Shown: one piece after another, positions 46,374-54,749 of the stretch | Layout of the letters: every line of letters starts with the position of its first letter | Position numbering within the stretch: the stretch's first letter is position 1 | NCBI RefSeq assembly: GCF_009792795.1 | Contig: NZ_VKHQ01000003.1 | Location: 1-64,000, forward strand | Reading direction: 5' to 3' | DNA length: 64,000 nt | Source: Cognatiluteimonas profundi | Lineage (GTDB): Bacteria; Pseudomonadota; Gammaproteobacteria; Xanthomonadales; Xanthomonadaceae | Position numbers and translations under genes: made by a program | Notes under the pieces: model-generated | The model's database searches: none | Told to the model about the DNA's origin: nothing | The model's input: the letters and a program-made list of their open reading frames with translations, nothing else

Positions 46374-46886
46374 TCAGCGCGCGGCCACATCGGCGCAGCG
46401 TTGCCGCACCATGCCGGGCCCGGTGCTGATGTCGGTGAGCGTGTTGCCGTCGTCGGACAAGTGGAATGCGTACGTCGCCTCGTCGGTTTGTCCTTCGGAC
46501 GTGAGTTCCGCCAGCACGGTGATGTCGTTGCCGTCCACCACGGCTGACTTGACCGGACCAGCACCCTCATGGAAGGCGACGCGATTGGCTTGCAGTACCA
46601 GGCGCGATTCGTGGGCCGGTACACGGCAAGCGAGGGCATCGGCCGCCCACGTTCCCTGGAACGCATCGGGAATCGTCGCATTGGGGTCCGGAACCCCTGC
46701 GCCGGGCGCGGGTGCGGGCGTTGGCGTTGGCGGGGAAACGACGCCTGCGTCCGCTGGTGGTGCGCCAGCCTCTGCCTGCACCGCGTCGCTGGCGGGTCCC
46801 GGCGCACGATCGGCGTCGCATCCCCCGGCAGCCATCGCAATGGCGGTCGCCAGCGCCAGAGCCAATGCCTTTGCGACGTGCTTCAT
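46374..46886 (-). CDS. Hypothetical lipoprotein
   Basis: A 170-residue lipoprotein with lipobox MAAGGCDAD, a Pro/Ala/Thr-rich spacer (about 30-70) and a small strand-rich domain (about 72-170) beginning IPDAFQGTWAADALACRVP and containing two Cys (ALAC, RQRC). No known family. It could be a periplasmic ligand-binding or protease-inhibitor-like fold. The 66 bp downstream to the RMD1-like gene leaves open whether they share a transcript. Confidence 0.75.
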   Translation of the reverse strand: MKHVAKALALALATAIAMAAGGCDADRAPGPASDAVQAEAGAPPADAGVVSPPTPTPAPAPGAGVPDPNATIPDAFQGTWAADALACRVPAHESRLVLQANRVAFHEGAGPVKSAVVDGNDITVLAELTSEGQTDEATYAFHLSDDGNTLTDISTGPGMVRQRCADVAAR

Positions 46887-47179
46887 CCGGATATTCCTCG
46901 GCTGGGGGCCAAGACCTTCGACGCAGCCACGTGATCATCCAGTGGAGGCGAGGGTGGTCCCGCGGACGGTCCGTCACCTAGCCGTGCGCCCTGGCCGCGC
47001 GACCGGGACCTGCAGCGCCGTCACCTTGCCTTTACGCCGACGCTGCAAGGTTGCGCCGGTGTCGCCTCGCATTCATCCCATGCGGCGCGCTGCCGACGGC
47101 ACGTTTCCCTCGGCACCGTTGATATGCCGATGGCCACCGATGCGTGGCATCGATCGAAATCCTGACCTGGAGAATCCCC

Positions 47180-47590
47180 ATGAAGACATCCAATCGCCTG
47201 TTGCTCGCAGTGGCATTGTCGAGCGCGCTGCTGATGACGGCCTGCAATCGCGGCAACGACAACGATGCAGACGACGCCGCGGCAACCGCGGCCAGCGCCG
47301 ACACCACGCCGGCACCGGCTACCAGCGCCATGCCCGCCGACAGCACGGTCGCACCGGCCTCCGGCGCATCGGTTGCCCCAGCTGCGTCCGCCACCACGCC
47401 GGTCGACAGTGGCCTCGCATTCGCCGCGATGGACAAGAATGGCGACGGCGGCATCTCCAAGGACGAACTGGCGGACACCGAGATGCTCTACCAGCATTTT
47501 TCCGCCGCCGACACCGATGGCGACGGCAAGCTGTCCTCGGCCGAAGTCGACACGCACCGGGCGGAGATGGCGGCCAAGCCGGGCGGCTGA
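47180..47590 (+). CDS. EF-hand lipoprotein
   Basis: A 136-residue lipoprotein (lipobox LMTACNRG) with an Ala/Thr/Pro linker (about 25-80) and a pair of canonical Ca2+-binding loops: DKNGDGGISKDE (85-96) and DTDGDGKLSSAE (111-122). Each has Asp or Asn at positions 1, 3 and 5, Gly at 6 and Glu at 12. It is probably a periplasmic or surface calcium sensor or buffer. A GGAGA sequence precedes ATG 47180. A hairpin after the stop separates it from mgtA. Confidence 0.92.
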   Translation: MKTSNRLLLAVALSSALLMTACNRGNDNDADDAAATAASADTTPAPATSAMPADSTVAPASGASVAPAASATTPVDSGLAFAAMDKNGDGGISKDELADTEMLYQHFSAADTDGDGKLSSAEVDTHRAEMAAKPGG

Positions 47591-47612
47591 TCGCCAAGCC
47601 CGGATGATCGAC

Positions 47613-47636
47613 GCGGGGCGCAGGGATGCGCCCCGC
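47613..47636 (+). terminator. Hairpin after the EF-hand gene, overlapping the mgtA reading-frame start
   Basis: A perfect 10-bp GC stem (GCGGGGCGCA/TGCGCCCCGC) with a GGGA loop lies 23 bp after the EF-hand stop. The only ATG at the head of the mgtA frame (47626) falls inside the stem. No T-tract follows, so this may be a terminator or a translational control structure. Confidence 0.55.
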
Positions 47637-50307
47637 TTGCGGTGTGGCACCGGTCGTGTCCACGCGATTGCAGGCTGACCGGATCCGAAACCCGTTCGCG
47701 GATGGCACGGCATTGTCCTTGTTCTCCAAGTCGCTGCGCTCTCCGCCGTCGGGTCCTTCGGCCCAGGCAGGGCCAGGTTCGCCTTGGAGCATGCCGCCGG
47801 AGCAGGTGCTGGCGGCCCTGCGCGCCAGTCCCGCCGGCCTCTCCACGGACGACGCCGCCGGCCGACTGAAACGCCACGGCGCCAATGCGCTCGAAGCCAC
47901 GACGCAGACAAGCACGCTCGGACTGTTTGCCAACCAGTTCAAGAGCCCGCTGGTACTGATCCTGATCTTTGCATCGGCGGTGTCGCTGGTGGCATCGCAG
48001 TGGATCGATGCCGGCGTCGTGCTGGCCATTGTCCTGGGAAGCACCATCCTGGGCTTCGTCCAGGAATACATCGCCGGCAATGCGATCGCGAAGCTGCGTT
48101 CGCAGGTCACCATCCATTCGCTTGTCCTGCGCGACGGCAAGGCGCGGACGATGCCTGCAGTCGACGTGGTGCCGGGCGATATCGTGCTGCTCTCCGCCGG
48201 CAGCCTGGTCCCTGCCGATGGCATCGTGCTCGAGGCGAAGGATTTCTTCGTCAACCAGGCCGTTCTCACCGGCGAGACCTTTCCGGTTGAGAAGACGCCG
48301 GACACCGTCGCCGCGGACGCGTCCCTGGCCGAGCGCGGCAATTGCGTTTTCATGGGGACCAGCGCGCGCAGCGGCACCGCACGCGTGCTGATCGTGCGCA
48401 CGGGCAAAGGGACGGTGTACGGGCAGATCGCCGGATCACTTGCACTGCGGCCGCCGCTGACCGAGTTCGAACGCGGCATCCGGCGTTTCGGCTACCTGCT
48501 CACGCGCCTGATGCTGGTGATGGTCGTGGTGGTGCTGGCCATCAACATCTTCATGGACAAGCCGCCGATCGCTTCGCTGCTGTTCGCGCTCGCGCTGGCC
48601 GTCGGACTGTCGCCGGAGCTGCTGCCGGCGATCATCACCATCACCCTGTCGCATGGCGCCAAGCGCATGGCGAGGCTGGGCGTGATCGTGCGCAGGCTGA
48701 ATTCCATCGAGAACCTCGGCAGCATGGATGTGCTGTGCACCGACAAGACCGGCACCCTGACCGAGGGCACCGTGCAGCTCGACCGGGCAGTGGATGCGAT
48801 TGGCTCGCCCAGCACGCGGGTGCTGCGCCTGGCCGCGATCAACGCGCGCTTCCAGACCGGGCTGTCGAACTCCCTCGATGACGCCATCAACGCAGCCGCG
48901 ACTGGCGCCGGCATCGACCTTGGAGGCGAACACAAGCGCGACGAGATCCCCTACGACTTCGTGCGCAAGTGCCTGTCCGTGGTATCCGCCGATGCCGCGG
49001 GCAGGCTCACCATCGTGACCAAGGGTGCGCTGGATAACGTCCTGGCCATGTGCACCAGCGTGGAGTCGGCTGCGGGCGCGCTGCCGCTCGACGCCGCAGC
49101 CCGCGAACAGGTCGCGGCACGCTACGACGAATGGAGCGGGCAGGGGCATCGCGTCCTGGGGGTGGCCTCGCGCGTGGTGGAGGAGCGCACTGGCGTCTAT
49201 ACCCGCGCCGACGAACGCGGCCTGTGTTTCGCCGGGTTCCTGCTGTTCCTCGATCCACCCAAGGCCGACGTGCGTGGCACCATCCGCGACCTGGCGCAGC
49301 GTGGCGTGCGCCTGAAGATGATCACGGGCGACAACCGCAAGGTCGCACGCCATGTCGCCGACGCCGTCGACCTGCCGGTCACGACCGTCCTGACCGGACG
49401 CGAGATGGGCGAGATGAGCGACGAAGCGCTCATGCACGTGGCGAAGAACGTCACCGTGTTCGCGGAGGTCGACCCGAACCAGAAGAACCGGATCATCCTG
49501 GCGCTGCAGAAGACCGGCCATGTCGTCGGCTACATGGGCGATGGCATCAACGATGCACCGGCACTGCATACGGCGGACGTTGGCATCTCGGTGGACACCG
49601 CGGTGGACGTGGCCAAGGACGCCGCCGACTTCGTGCTGCTGCGCAAGGACCTCGGCATCCTGTGCGCCGGCATCGACGAGGGCCGAAGGACTTTCGCCAA
49701 CACGCTCAAGTACATCCTCACCACCATCAGCGCCAACTTCGGCAACATGTTCAGCATGGCGGTGGCGTCGGTGTTCCTGCCATTCCTGCCGTTGCTGGCC
49801 TCGCAGATCCTGCTCAACAACTTCCTGTCGGACATTCCGGCCACCACGATCGCCAGCGACAACGTCGACCCGGAATGGGTGGCGCGGCCCCGTCGATGGG
49901 ACACGGTGTTCATCCGCGACTACATGGTGCTGTTCGGGCTGGTCAGCTCGTTGTTCGACTTCCTCACCTTCGGCACGCTGCTGTGGCTGTTCAATGCCGG
50001 GCCCGAGGAGTTCAGGACGGGCTGGTTCATCGAATCGCTGCTGACCGAACTGGTGATCGCACTCGTGGTGCGCACGCACCGGCCCTTCTATCGCAGCCGG
50101 CCGGGCAGGTTGCTCCTGCTGAGCACCCTCATCGTGATCGGGGTCACGATGGTCATTCCGTACCTGCCATTCGACGTGCTGTTTGGCTTCGTACCGCTGC
50201 CGGCGCCGATGATGCTGGCCATGGTTGGACTCACCATCGGCTACGTGCTGGCCGCAGAGCTGGCGAAGAAATTCTTCTATGCGCGCGCGGCCAACCTGGC
50301 GGCCTAG
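47626..50307 (+). CDS. mgtA: Magnesium-translocating P-type ATPase (MgtA/MgtB type)
   Basis: An 893-residue P3-type ATPase (family length about 900). Signatures: ATPase N-terminal region, LTGETFPVEK (A domain TGE), the ion-site helix VGLSPELLPAIITITL, phosphorylation site DKTGT (Asp373 from the first codon), KGALDNVLAMC in the nucleotide domain, GDNRKVARHVAD and the hinge GDGINDAPALH. The C-terminal six helices begin with the LSDIPATTIASDNVDPEW loop typical of Mg2+ transporters. It imports Mg2+. The start is uncertain: ATG 47626 is in a hairpin; GTG 47644, GTG 47656 and TTG 47713 are in-frame alternatives. No Mg2+ riboswitch or PhoP box is evident. Confidence 0.93.
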   Translation: MRPACGVAPVVSTRLQADRIRNPFADGTALSLFSKSLRSPPSGPSAQAGPGSPWSMPPEQVLAALRASPAGLSTDDAAGRLKRHGANALEATTQTSTLGLFANQFKSPLVLILIFASAVSLVASQWIDAGVVLAIVLGSTILGFVQEYIAGNAIAKLRSQVTIHSLVLRDGKARTMPAVDVVPGDIVLLSAGSLVPADGIVLEAKDFFVNQAVLTGETFPVEKTPDTVAADASLAERGNCVFMGTSARSGTARVLIVRTGKGTVYGQIAGSLALRPPLTEFERGIRRFGYLLTRLMLVMVVVVLAINIFMDKPPIASLLFALALAVGLSPELLPAIITITLSHGAKRMARLGVIVRRLNSIENLGSMDVLCTDKTGTLTEGTVQLDRAVDAIGSPSTRVLRLAAINARFQTGLSNSLDDAINAAATGAGIDLGGEHKRDEIPYDFVRKCLSVVSADAAGRLTIVTKGALDNVLAMCTSVESAAGALPLDAAAREQVAARYDEWSGQGHRVLGVASRVVEERTGVYTRADERGLCFAGFLLFLDPPKADVRGTIRDLAQRGVRLKMITGDNRKVARHVADAVDLPVTTVLTGREMGEMSDEALMHVAKNVTVFAEVDPNQKNRIILALQKTGHVVGYMGDGINDAPALHTADVGISVDTAVDVAKDAADFVLLRKDLGILCAGIDEGRRTFANTLKYILTTISANFGNMFSMAVASVFLPFLPLLASQILLNNFLSDIPATTIASDNVDPEWVARPRRWDTVFIRDYMVLFGLVSSLFDFLTFGTLLWLFNAGPEEFRTGWFIESLLTELVIALVVRTHRPFYRSRPGRLLLLSTLIVIGVTMVIPYLPFDVLFGFVPLPAPMMLAMVGLTIGYVLAAELAKKFFYARAANLAA

Positions 50308-50432
50308 GGTCGGGAGGCCCGCAGTGCGCGACCCGTTCATCCGGCCTTAATGCCGGCTGGTCCCCGGTCATCCCTTTTTAAGATGTCCGCGCGCATTGTC
50401 CGGGTCGACAGAGACTTCGAGTGAGGTGGCGC

Positions 50433-51020
50433 ATGAACGGTTGCCTGCGACTCTCCGCCGTCCTTGGGCTGGCGGTCCTCACCGGCTGTGTCGGCTATGG
50501 CTATCCGGGCAGCGGCTACCCTGGTGGCATTTACCCGGGCGGCGGCTACCCGGGCGGCACGTACCCCACGTACCCACGGCCTCCGTATGGCTACCCGGGA
50601 ACCGGTTATGGCCAGACCGTGCGCTGCGAGTCCGAGAACAACCGGACGCGGCATTGCGTCATCGACACCCGCGGCGGCGTCTACCTGAGCCGTCGCCTGT
50701 CCGGCAGTCCCTGCATCCCGAATCGCACCTGGGGTTACGACTCCAGTGGCGTGTGGGTGTCCGATGGCTGCCGCGCGGAGTTCACGACGGGCACCGGCGG
50801 CTATCTGCCTGGATATGGCTCCGGATACGGGGCCGGACCGGTCGTGCGTTGCGAGTCGATCGACGGCCGCTGGCGTCACTGCAATGCGCCCATCCGGCGC
50901 GGCGTGCAGGTCCTGCGGAATATTTCCGGGGTGGCCTGCATCCGCGGCCAGACCTGGGACTGGGACCACAACGGGATCTGGGTCGACCGTGGCTGCCGCG
51001 CGGACTTCCAGGTGTTCTAG
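50433..51020 (+). CDS. DUF3011 lipoprotein with GYPGG repeats
   Basis: A 195-residue lipoprotein (lipobox AVLTGCVG) with a low-complexity GYPGG-type segment (about residues 21-55: GYPGSGYPGG, then GGGYPGGTYP) followed by two DUF3011 repeats. Each repeat has the pattern VRCES-x-DxR-RHC-x10-V, then SG-x-CI-x-G/NxTWGYD, then VW/IWV-x-GCRAEF, with four conserved Cys that likely form disulfides. They may derive from an internal duplication. The family is typical of Xanthomonadales and has no known function; the flexible Gly-Tyr-Pro region suggests surface display. A GAGG sequence precedes ATG 50433. Confidence 0.9.
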   Translation: MNGCLRLSAVLGLAVLTGCVGYGYPGSGYPGGIYPGGGYPGGTYPTYPRPPYGYPGTGYGQTVRCESENNRTRHCVIDTRGGVYLSRRLSGSPCIPNRTWGYDSSGVWVSDGCRAEFTTGTGGYLPGYGSGYGAGPVVRCESIDGRWRHCNAPIRRGVQVLRNISGVACIRGQTWDWDHNGIWVDRGCRADFQVF

Positions 51021-51036
51021 CGACTGCCGGTCGATG

Positions 51037-52152
51037 CTAGCGCTCGAACCAGGCTCCCGGTTCCGCATATCCGTCGGCCACCGGCGTCACCACCCGTGTA
51101 TCGACATTGACGATGCGCATTGAATGGCGCGTGATCGTGAGCGAAGGGTCCAGGTAGACGCGACGGTTCACCAGCACATGCACGCCATCGGCCGACCACT
51201 GCGCGGCCGTATAGGCATGGTTGTCGATGCGCGATTGCGTGACGCGGCGGACATGGCTGCCATCGGCATCCATGACGAACAGCGGCTCGTAATAATGGAA
51301 CTGCGGTTGCGAGAAGTCGAAGACCTCGCGGGTGAAGGCGATCCGGCTGCCGTTGCTCGACCAGCGTGGTGCGTAGCCCCTTCCCAGTGACTTCAGCCGT
51401 CCGGTGTTGAAGTCGATCAACTGCATCGCGTTGGTCCAGACATCGGAATAGATGCCGCGGCTGCCATCGGGTGAGAATTCAAGGAAACGTGGTTCGTCCA
51501 GCACCCGGTCGGTCAACACGAACGGCGCACCCGTGCGTGCGTCCACGCGATACGCCAGCGAACGCCAGAACGGCTCCAGGCTGCCGGTGTAATAGCCGGC
51601 GTGGATGAAGATGCTGCGTCCGTCGGCTGACCACACCGGGCGCGCCACTTCGGCGGGACTGGGTGGGCAGAACAGGTCGTGCTGGTGGTGGCCGTCGGCC
51701 TCGACGATGGAAAGACAGTCGTGGTGGCGGTACTTGGACACGAGGGCGATGCGGTTTCCCGGCCCCCATGCCGGCGTGACGAAATTGCCGGATCCAGACG
51801 TCAGTTGCAGCAGCTGGTGGCCAAGCGGGTCGACCGAGAAGATGTCGAAGCGGTCGGTTCCATTCGCGGCCATCGAACCATGCTGGAACGCGATGCGGGT
51901 GCCGCGTGGCGACCAGCTTCCCGATGCGTTGTACTCATGGTCGGCAAGTGGGGTGAGACGACGCGCCGCCGTGGCCGGTGTCGCCAGCCACAAACTACTG
52001 CTGCGCTGAGTGCCGTCGGCGTTGAGTTGCGCGCGGCTGAATACGATCCAGCCCGGTGGCGCGCCACTCGCTGGTGATGCGGCGTCCACCGCGGCTGGGG
52101 CCGCCAACGCCAGCAACAGCGCCATGGCGGAAAACACAGTGGGCGCATGCAT
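51037..52152 (-). CDS. Exported PD40/TolB-like beta-propeller protein
   Basis: A 371-residue protein with signal peptide (about 1-25) and repeats of the PD40 type, for example HEYNASGSWSPRGTRIAFQHG, RPVWSADGRSIFIHAG and APRWSSNGSRIAFTREV. They form a TolB-like six-bladed propeller. No enzyme domain is fused to it, unlike many PD40 peptidases. It may bind a partner in the periplasm. ATG 52152 was chosen for a standard leader; ATG 52188 is 12 codons further upstream. Convergent with the DUF3011 gene (16 bp apart). Confidence 0.88.
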   Translation of the reverse strand: MHAPTVFSAMALLLALAAPAAVDAASPASGAPPGWIVFSRAQLNADGTQRSSSLWLATPATAARRLTPLADHEYNASGSWSPRGTRIAFQHGSMAANGTDRFDIFSVDPLGHQLLQLTSGSGNFVTPAWGPGNRIALVSKYRHHDCLSIVEADGHHQHDLFCPPSPAEVARPVWSADGRSIFIHAGYYTGSLEPFWRSLAYRVDARTGAPFVLTDRVLDEPRFLEFSPDGSRGIYSDVWTNAMQLIDFNTGRLKSLGRGYAPRWSSNGSRIAFTREVFDFSQPQFHYYEPLFVMDADGSHVRRVTQSRIDNHAYTAAQWSADGVHVLVNRRVYLDPSLTITRHSMRIVNVDTRVVTPVADGYAEPGAWFER

Positions 52153-52338
52153 TGTCAGCCCCGGTTGATGCGTGGTCGGCACGAGCATCCTTCGCGCATG
52201 CGACTCAAGGCCGGGTGAACGGACGGCGAGCGTGTTGTCCGCCATTTTCGATTGCCGCTGCAACCGTGATCCGCACGACGGCCACGGCGCACGCCCAAGG
52301 GTGCAAACTGCGCCGGCCCGACGTCCCGAGGACCCCGC

Positions 52339-53724
52339 ATGGCCATCGACATCACCGATCCGCTGCTCGAGCGCGCACGCGTGCTTGCGTCGACCTATCT
52401 GCGCGAGCAGCCCACCCGGCATGTCGGGGCGCGCGCCAGCCGCGAGGAATTGCTGTCGGCACTGCGGCAGCCGCTTGCAGGCCATGGCGAGGCCGGCGAG
52501 TCGGTGCTCGAGTTGCTGGCGTCGCAGGCTGGCCGCGGCACGATCGCCAGCGGCTCGCCGCGCTACTTCGGCTTCGTCATCGGTGGGACCTATCCGGTTG
52601 CGCTCGCGGCCGACTGGCTGGCCGCAACCTGGGACCAGAACGCCGGCATCTACGCGACATCACCGTTGTCCGCGGTGGTGGAGGAGATCGCGGCGGATTG
52701 GCTGATCGACCTGTTCGACCTGCCGCGCGAGTCCGAAGCCGGCTTCGTCACCGGCTGCCAGATGGCGAGCTTCACCTGCCTTGCCGCTGCGCGGCACGCC
52801 GTCCTGGCGCGTGCCGGCTGGGACGTCGAGGCTGACGGCCTGTGTGGTGCGCCGCGCATCAACATCGTTGCGTCCGCCGAATCGCATGTCACGATCGACG
52901 TGGCGTTGCGCTACCTCGGGCTGGGAACGCGGTCGATGCGGCGTGTCGACAGCGATGCACAGGGACGCATGCGCGCGGACCGGCTGCGCGAGCTGATGGC
53001 GACGCTGGATGGTCCGACGATCATCTGCGCACAGGCGGGCAACGTGAACACCGGCGCATTCGATCCGCTGCGTGAGATCGGGCAGGTCGCCAACGAGCGC
53101 GGCGCATGGCTCCATGTCGATGGCGCTTTCGGCTTGTGGGCGCGCGCCAGTGATCGGCATCGCGAACTGGCCGACGGCATCGACCTTGCCGATTCCTGGG
53201 CGACGGACGCGCACAAATGGTTGAACGTCCCCTACGACTGCGGTGTGGCCATCGTCCGGCACGCCGCCGAACATCGTGCGGCGATGACATCCGCTGCCGC
53301 CTACCTGATCCAGACGGCAGGCGCCGAGCGCGACGCCGTGGACTGGGTGCCGGAGTTCTCCCGCCGTGCGCGCGGCGTGCCGGTCTACGCCACGCTGCGC
53401 ATGCTGGGTCGCGATGGTGTCGAGGATCTCGTGGACCGCTGCTGTGATCGCGCGCGACAGATGGCAGGGCTGCTTGCGGCGGAGGAGGGAGTCGGCATCC
53501 TGTGCGACGTCGTGCTGAACCAGGTCCTGGTCCGCTTCGGCGACGACGACACGACGCGCGCTGTCGTGGCCGGCGTGCAGGCCGACGGCACCTGCTGGCT
53601 CAGCGGAACCACCTGGCACGACATGGCCGCGATGCGCGTGTCGGTGTCCAACTGGGCGACGTCGGAGACCGACATCGCGCAGAGTGCCGCGGCGATCCTG
53701 CGCGTGTACCGATCCCTTCGCTAA
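52339..53724 (+). CDS. Pyridoxal-dependent decarboxylase family protein (group II)
   Basis: A 461-residue PLP enzyme of the aromatic amino acid/glutamate decarboxylase family. The PLP lysine is Lys293 in WATDAHKWLNVPYDCG. The cofactor-binding Asp lies in WLHVDGAFGLWA and a preceding His in SAESHVTIDVALRYLG. The N-terminal segment SGSPRYFGFVIGGTYPVALAADWL is family-typical. It could decarboxylate an L-amino acid such as Trp, Tyr, Phe, Dopa or Glu; specificity is not visible. ATG 52339 is 12 bases after an AGGAC sequence. No transporter or regulator is adjacent. Confidence 0.93.
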   Translation: MAIDITDPLLERARVLASTYLREQPTRHVGARASREELLSALRQPLAGHGEAGESVLELLASQAGRGTIASGSPRYFGFVIGGTYPVALAADWLAATWDQNAGIYATSPLSAVVEEIAADWLIDLFDLPRESEAGFVTGCQMASFTCLAAARHAVLARAGWDVEADGLCGAPRINIVASAESHVTIDVALRYLGLGTRSMRRVDSDAQGRMRADRLRELMATLDGPTIICAQAGNVNTGAFDPLREIGQVANERGAWLHVDGAFGLWARASDRHRELADGIDLADSWATDAHKWLNVPYDCGVAIVRHAAEHRAAMTSAAAYLIQTAGAERDAVDWVPEFSRRARGVPVYATLRMLGRDGVEDLVDRCCDRARQMAGLLAAEEGVGILCDVVLNQVLVRFGDDDTTRAVVAGVQADGTCWLSGTTWHDMAAMRVSVSNWATSETDIAQSAAAILRVYRSLR

Positions 53725-53749
53725 CCCCGGCCCCTGATCGCAACGCAGC

Positions 53750-54025
53750 TCATTTGACGGCCGGTGGTTCCCCGTTCTCGGGGCCCGGGTAGTGCTCGTC
53801 GGCATCGTGGGTGATGGAGTCGTCGTATTCGCCAGCGACCCCTTTGCCGCGACGATCCCGCATCTCGTCCTCGACGCCGGACCCCAGTGATGCGACGTCG
53901 GCATCGTCGAGACGCTCCTCGAGCGCCTGCTCGTCGGTCGGGTGCTTGATGCCCGAATGCAATGCGCTGGCCTGTCCGCTGCTGCGGGCGATGGCGTCGG
54001 TGGATGTCGGGCGTGGACGGGTCAT
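53750..54025 (-). CDS. Small acidic hypothetical protein
   Basis: A 91-residue hydrophilic protein: basic N-terminus (MTRPRPTSTD), a helical centre (DEQALEERLDDADVASL) and an acidic tail (GEYDDSITHDADEHYPGPEN). No signal peptide or transmembrane segment. ATG 54025 is directly preceded by a near-perfect AAGGAGGA ribosome-binding sequence, which supports it as a real, well-translated gene. No domain was recognised. It converges with the PLP decarboxylase gene. Confidence 0.75.
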   Translation of the reverse strand: MTRPRPTSTDAIARSSGQASALHSGIKHPTDEQALEERLDDADVASLGSGVEDEMRDRRGKGVAGEYDDSITHDADEHYPGPENGEPPAVK

Positions 54026-54164
54026 CGTGTCCTCCTTCGGGCTGCTGCCGACCGGGCTGTGCGGGCCAACCTCGCACAAGGGACGTTAGTGCTCCGAGAC
54101 AATCGAATGACGAAGGCAGCCCAGGCCGTGGCTCAACCGCGACATCCGCGCGGGGTGACCGGAC

Positions 54165-54647
54165 TCAGCGCAGGTCGATCCTGGCCACGTGGTCCCGGTA
54201 CTCGCGTTTCGGGTGTCCGCCCATCAGGAACTTGACGCCTGCAAGGACACTCGCTGCGTTGAGCCAGATCTCGGCGTGCTCTGCGTCGAAGCGCAACAGC
54301 GCCAGTCGTGGATCGTCCTTGTCGCCTGCAAACCAGGCGGCGACGAAGGGGTTCCAGAAGTGGTCGATTGCAGCGCGGTTGTCGTCGAGTTCGAGTTGGC
54401 CTTGAATCGCGGCAAACAAGCCGTGGTCCCGCGAGCTGAAAGCGATGAATGCGTGCCTGGCCGTGCCAAGTTTCTGCACCAGTTCGCCATCGCGCGAGGC
54501 GAAAAACCAGATCGGACCCCGCTCGCCTTCGGTCTGCGCGGTCATCGGCCGCGTGTGGCCGCCTTCGCCCTCTAGCCCGAGCATCACGGTGCGCTCGGTC
54601 TTCAGGGCCTTCCAGAATTTCCCCTCGATCTCTTGCTGGGTGTGCAT
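54165..54647 (-). CDS. Pyridoxamine 5'-phosphate oxidase family (general stress protein-like)
   Basis: A 160-residue FMN-binding split-barrel protein. KFWKALKTERTVMLGL, then RPMTAQTEGERGPIWFFASRDGELV and HFWNPFVAAWFAGDKDDPRLALLRFDAEHAEIWL, match the Gsp26/YdaG-like branch of PNPOx-fold proteins. Single-domain members bind FMN or FAD and are linked to oxidative or general stress; substrates are not known. It follows the small acidic protein gene's start by 139 bp in the same direction and may be transcribed separately. Confidence 0.92.
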   Translation of the reverse strand: MHTQQEIEGKFWKALKTERTVMLGLEGEGGHTRPMTAQTEGERGPIWFFASRDGELVQKLGTARHAFIAFSSRDHGLFAAIQGQLELDDNRAAIDHFWNPFVAAWFAGDKDDPRLALLRFDAEHAEIWLNAASVLAGVKFLMGGHPKREYRDHVARIDLR

Positions 54648-54749
54648 CGCAACCTCGCAGCCGGAATGGGCATGTCGCGTGGGGGTTCGTGCGTCGTTCT
54701 AGGCCGCAGTGGGTGAGAACCACGTGTTCCGCGCGCGGTCCGGTCCTGC

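Noticed and set aside
50341..50356. CCGGC/GCCGG hairpin after mgtA as a terminator
   Set aside because: The stem is only five base pairs and the nearest T-run is far away, so it is not distinguishable from background in high-GC DNA.
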